NCBI GenBank assembly: GCA_015492355.1
Contig: WGFF01000175.1
Coordinates: forward strand, 1 to 6,713
From: Deltaproteobacteria bacterium
GTDB taxonomy: Bacteria; Desulfobacterota; GWC2-55-46; S146-73
Direction: 5' to 3'
Length of the DNA stretch: 6,713 nucleotides
The notes below the pieces were generated by a model that was not told the DNA's origin, did not search any database, and saw only the letters and a list, made by a program, of their open reading frames with translations. Below are positions 5,272-6,713 of the stretch, one piece after another; position 1 is the stretch's first letter; every line of letters starts with the position of its first letter. A program made the position numbers and the translations under genes.

Positions 5272-6198
5272 ATGAAGACATACCTGCGGGCAGTGGTCTT
5301 TATATTTATCATTGCCATCATCAAAGACCATGTACTGGCAGATGAAACAGAGGTATACATACATCCCGACACGGTCAGACAGGGTGGCATACTTACAGTG
5401 GATGTAACCGGCAATGGTATAGGCTCGGTACAGGGTCTTTTCAACGGCACTTATATAAATTTCTTCAGGGACAGAGACCATACCACCTTCTCTGCCCTTG
5501 TGGGTGTGGACCTATCCGCAAAGCCAGGTGAGTACCCTGTAGATATAAGAATCGAATATACAGACGGCAGAACGAGTGAACATACAGCCAGAATAAGGGT
5601 TGTATCAGGGGAATTCGGGCTTCAGAGATTGAAACTGCCAAAAAGGATGGTCGAACCCGACAAAAATACCCTTGAACGGATAAAAAGGGAGAGAAACACC
5701 CTCATGCGCATATTCGGCACCACAACCATGGAGAGGTTCTGGAACGGTGGGTTCATAATGCCTGTGGAAGGACCCATTACGAGTGAATTCGGCTTGAGGA
5801 GGATAATAAACAATACCCCTAAGGCAAGGCACTCTGGTGTGGATATCGCCGCACCAGCAGGCAGGGGTGTTATCGCATCGAACAGAGGAAAGGTGGTGTT
5901 CACAGGGGAGCTGTTCTTCAGTGGAAAGACCATTGTCATAGACCATGGACTGGGCTTGTATACCATGTACTTCCATCTCTCGGGGATAAGGGTGAAAAAA
6001 GGGGAGATGGTCGAAAAAGGAAGGGTTATAGGGCTTGTGGGTTCAACCGGTAGATCGAGTGGTCCCCATCTCCACTGGGGTGTAAGGCTCAATATGGCAA
6101 GGATAAATCCCCTGGACCTTCTTACCCTCTCGGAACCAGGGATAGAGATACGTACAACCAGGCAGGAAAAAAACAGAAAACACCTCGGTGGTGAGTAG
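5272..6198 (+). CDS. Secreted M23 (LytM-type) zinc metallopeptidase
   Basis: Peptidoglycan endopeptidase-like protein of 308 aa. The N-terminus is a signal peptide with likely cleavage after VLA at 21-23; an uncleaved anchor is possible. Residues about 26-112 look like an Ig-like beta domain (VRQGGILTVDV ... KPGEYPVDI). A charged linker follows at about 120-150, then the M23 domain at about 160-285. The key residues are present: zinc ligands H187 and D191 (HSGVD) and H268, with catalytic H235 (YFHL) and H266 (HLHWG, 266-270). Active M23 enzymes cut peptide cross-links in peptidoglycan, so this one is probably a periplasmic hydrolase and not an inactive EnvC/NlpD-type activator. The gene lies 98 bp after the PEP-CTERM gene on the same strand. 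GAAAGGG sits about 12 nt before the ATG, a long spacing. The exact substrate is unknown. Confidence 0.92.
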   Translation: MKTYLRAVVFIFIIAIIKDHVLADETEVYIHPDTVRQGGILTVDVTGNGIGSVQGLFNGTYINFFRDRDHTTFSALVGVDLSAKPGEYPVDIRIEYTDGRTSEHTARIRVVSGEFGLQRLKLPKRMVEPDKNTLERIKRERNTLMRIFGTTTMERFWNGGFIMPVEGPITSEFGLRRIINNTPKARHSGVDIAAPAGRGVIASNRGKVVFTGELFFSGKTIVIDHGLGLYTMYFHLSGIRVKKGEMVEKGRVIGLVGSTGRSSGPHLHWGVRLNMARINPLDLLTLSEPGIEIRTTRQEKNRKHLGGE

Positions 6199-6200
6199 AC

Positions 6201-6668
6201 TCAATCCCCCCTGCCCTCATCGAACAAAAGGGATAGTTCCCTCATCATGTGGTCCCTGTGTGTACCTGCCCAGTAGATGCGTCCGCAACCAGGACATGCA
6301 GAAAACCTCTCCTGGGTGGTGTACACGTAGGGTGGAACACTGTCTCTTACAGCCTCTTTGACCACATCCACAAGAAGAAGATTGCACCTGAGACATCTTG
6401 TAAGGAACCTCTCCTCTTCCATACCGAACCTTTCCACTATCTGGTGTAACTGCTCCCTGAGATGATCCCCCTTTATGAAGACGAATCTCCCCCTTATGGC
6501 TCTCCGTCTTGCAAGGAGTGTATCCCTTGTAAGGATAATCCGCCCCTCCTCAAGCGCCCTGCGGATAATCTCATCATCGTCGATACTGGGCTCATACTCC
6601 ACATCGTAACCCATAATCCTCATCCACCTTGCAAGCCTCCCGAGCATCGTATCCGCAAAGAACTTCAT
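6201..6668 (-). CDS. Mut7-C (DUF82) family PIN-like protein with C-terminal zinc ribbon
   Basis: Cytoplasmic protein of 155 aa. The N-terminal half carries the Mut7-C signature: KFFADTMLGRLARWMRIMGYDVEY at 2-25, an acidic SIDDDEII at 28-35, and a TRD at 47-49. This is the PIN-like nuclease fold, with D6, D31-33 and D49 as candidate metal-binding acids. A zinc ribbon follows, with C92-x2-C95 and C125-x2-C128. The family is predicted to be an RNase from its similarity to the C-terminal domain of Mut-7, but bacterial members are essentially uncharacterised, so the activity is inference. The ATG has GGAG 3 nt upstream, close but usable. The gene converges on the M23 gene with only 2 bp between stop codons and has no obvious functional link to it. 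Confidence 0.88.
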   Translation of the reverse strand: MKFFADTMLGRLARWMRIMGYDVEYEPSIDDDEIIRRALEEGRIILTRDTLLARRRAIRGRFVFIKGDHLREQLHQIVERFGMEEERFLTRCLRCNLLLVDVVKEAVRDSVPPYVYTTQERFSACPGCGRIYWAGTHRDHMMRELSLLFDEGRGD

Positions 6669-6713
6669 TATCTCCGTCTAACAGAGAAAAAAACCAGGGG
6701 TTCAGGGCTTCTC

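Noticed and set aside
1..6713. CRISPR arrays, tRNA or rRNA genes, insertion sequences
   Set aside because: I saw no repeat-spacer pattern, no tRNA-like cloverleaf, no transposase and no terminal inverted repeats. The only tandem repeat is the 10-bp MraZ array.

Overview
The window is bacterial chromosomal DNA. It carries the start of a division and cell wall (dcw) cluster on the minus strand and a small envelope-protein region on the plus strand. The lineage is a guess. FtsI ends in a PASTA domain, there is an exosortase-type (PEP-CTERM) surface protein behind a sigma-54-like promoter, and ATA (Ile) and AGG/AGA (Arg) codons are heavily used at roughly mid GC. Together these suit Nitrospirota (Thermodesulfovibrionia-like) or a related Gram-negative group such as Desulfobacterota. 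No marker in the window settles this.

Minus strand, read right to left from about 4050 to 1: a near-consensus sigma-70 promoter (TTGACA-N17-TATAGT), a tandem 10-bp repeat that looks like an MraZ operator, then mraZ, rsmH (mraW), ftsL, ftsI and the first 38 codons of murE, which runs off the left edge. The genes are tightly packed (gaps of 16, about 37, 0 and about 49 bp) and look like one operon. MraZ would regulate the operon, RsmH modifies 16S rRNA, FtsL and FtsI form part of the septal peptidoglycan machinery, and MurE makes the peptidoglycan precursor.

Between the mraZ promoter and the next gene is about 350 bp with no credible gene. It contains short dyads and a 9-bp direct repeat, then a GG-N10-GC sigma-54 type -24/-12 element placed to start transcription about 26 nt before the next gene.

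Plus strand, 4451 to 6198: a 240-aa secreted protein with a C-terminal PEP-CTERM sorting tail, then a 308-aa secreted M23 (LytM-type) metallopeptidase with an Ig-like N-terminal region. A possible weak sigma-70 promoter with an overlapping palindrome lies between them. The M23 gene converges, with only 2 bp between stop codons, on a minus-strand gene for a Mut7-C (DUF82) PIN-like protein with a zinc ribbon.

I do not see a clearly new multi-gene system. The most informative non-coding signals are the MraZ operator array with its promoter and the sigma-54 type promoter, with possible upstream activator sites, driving the PEP-CTERM protein.
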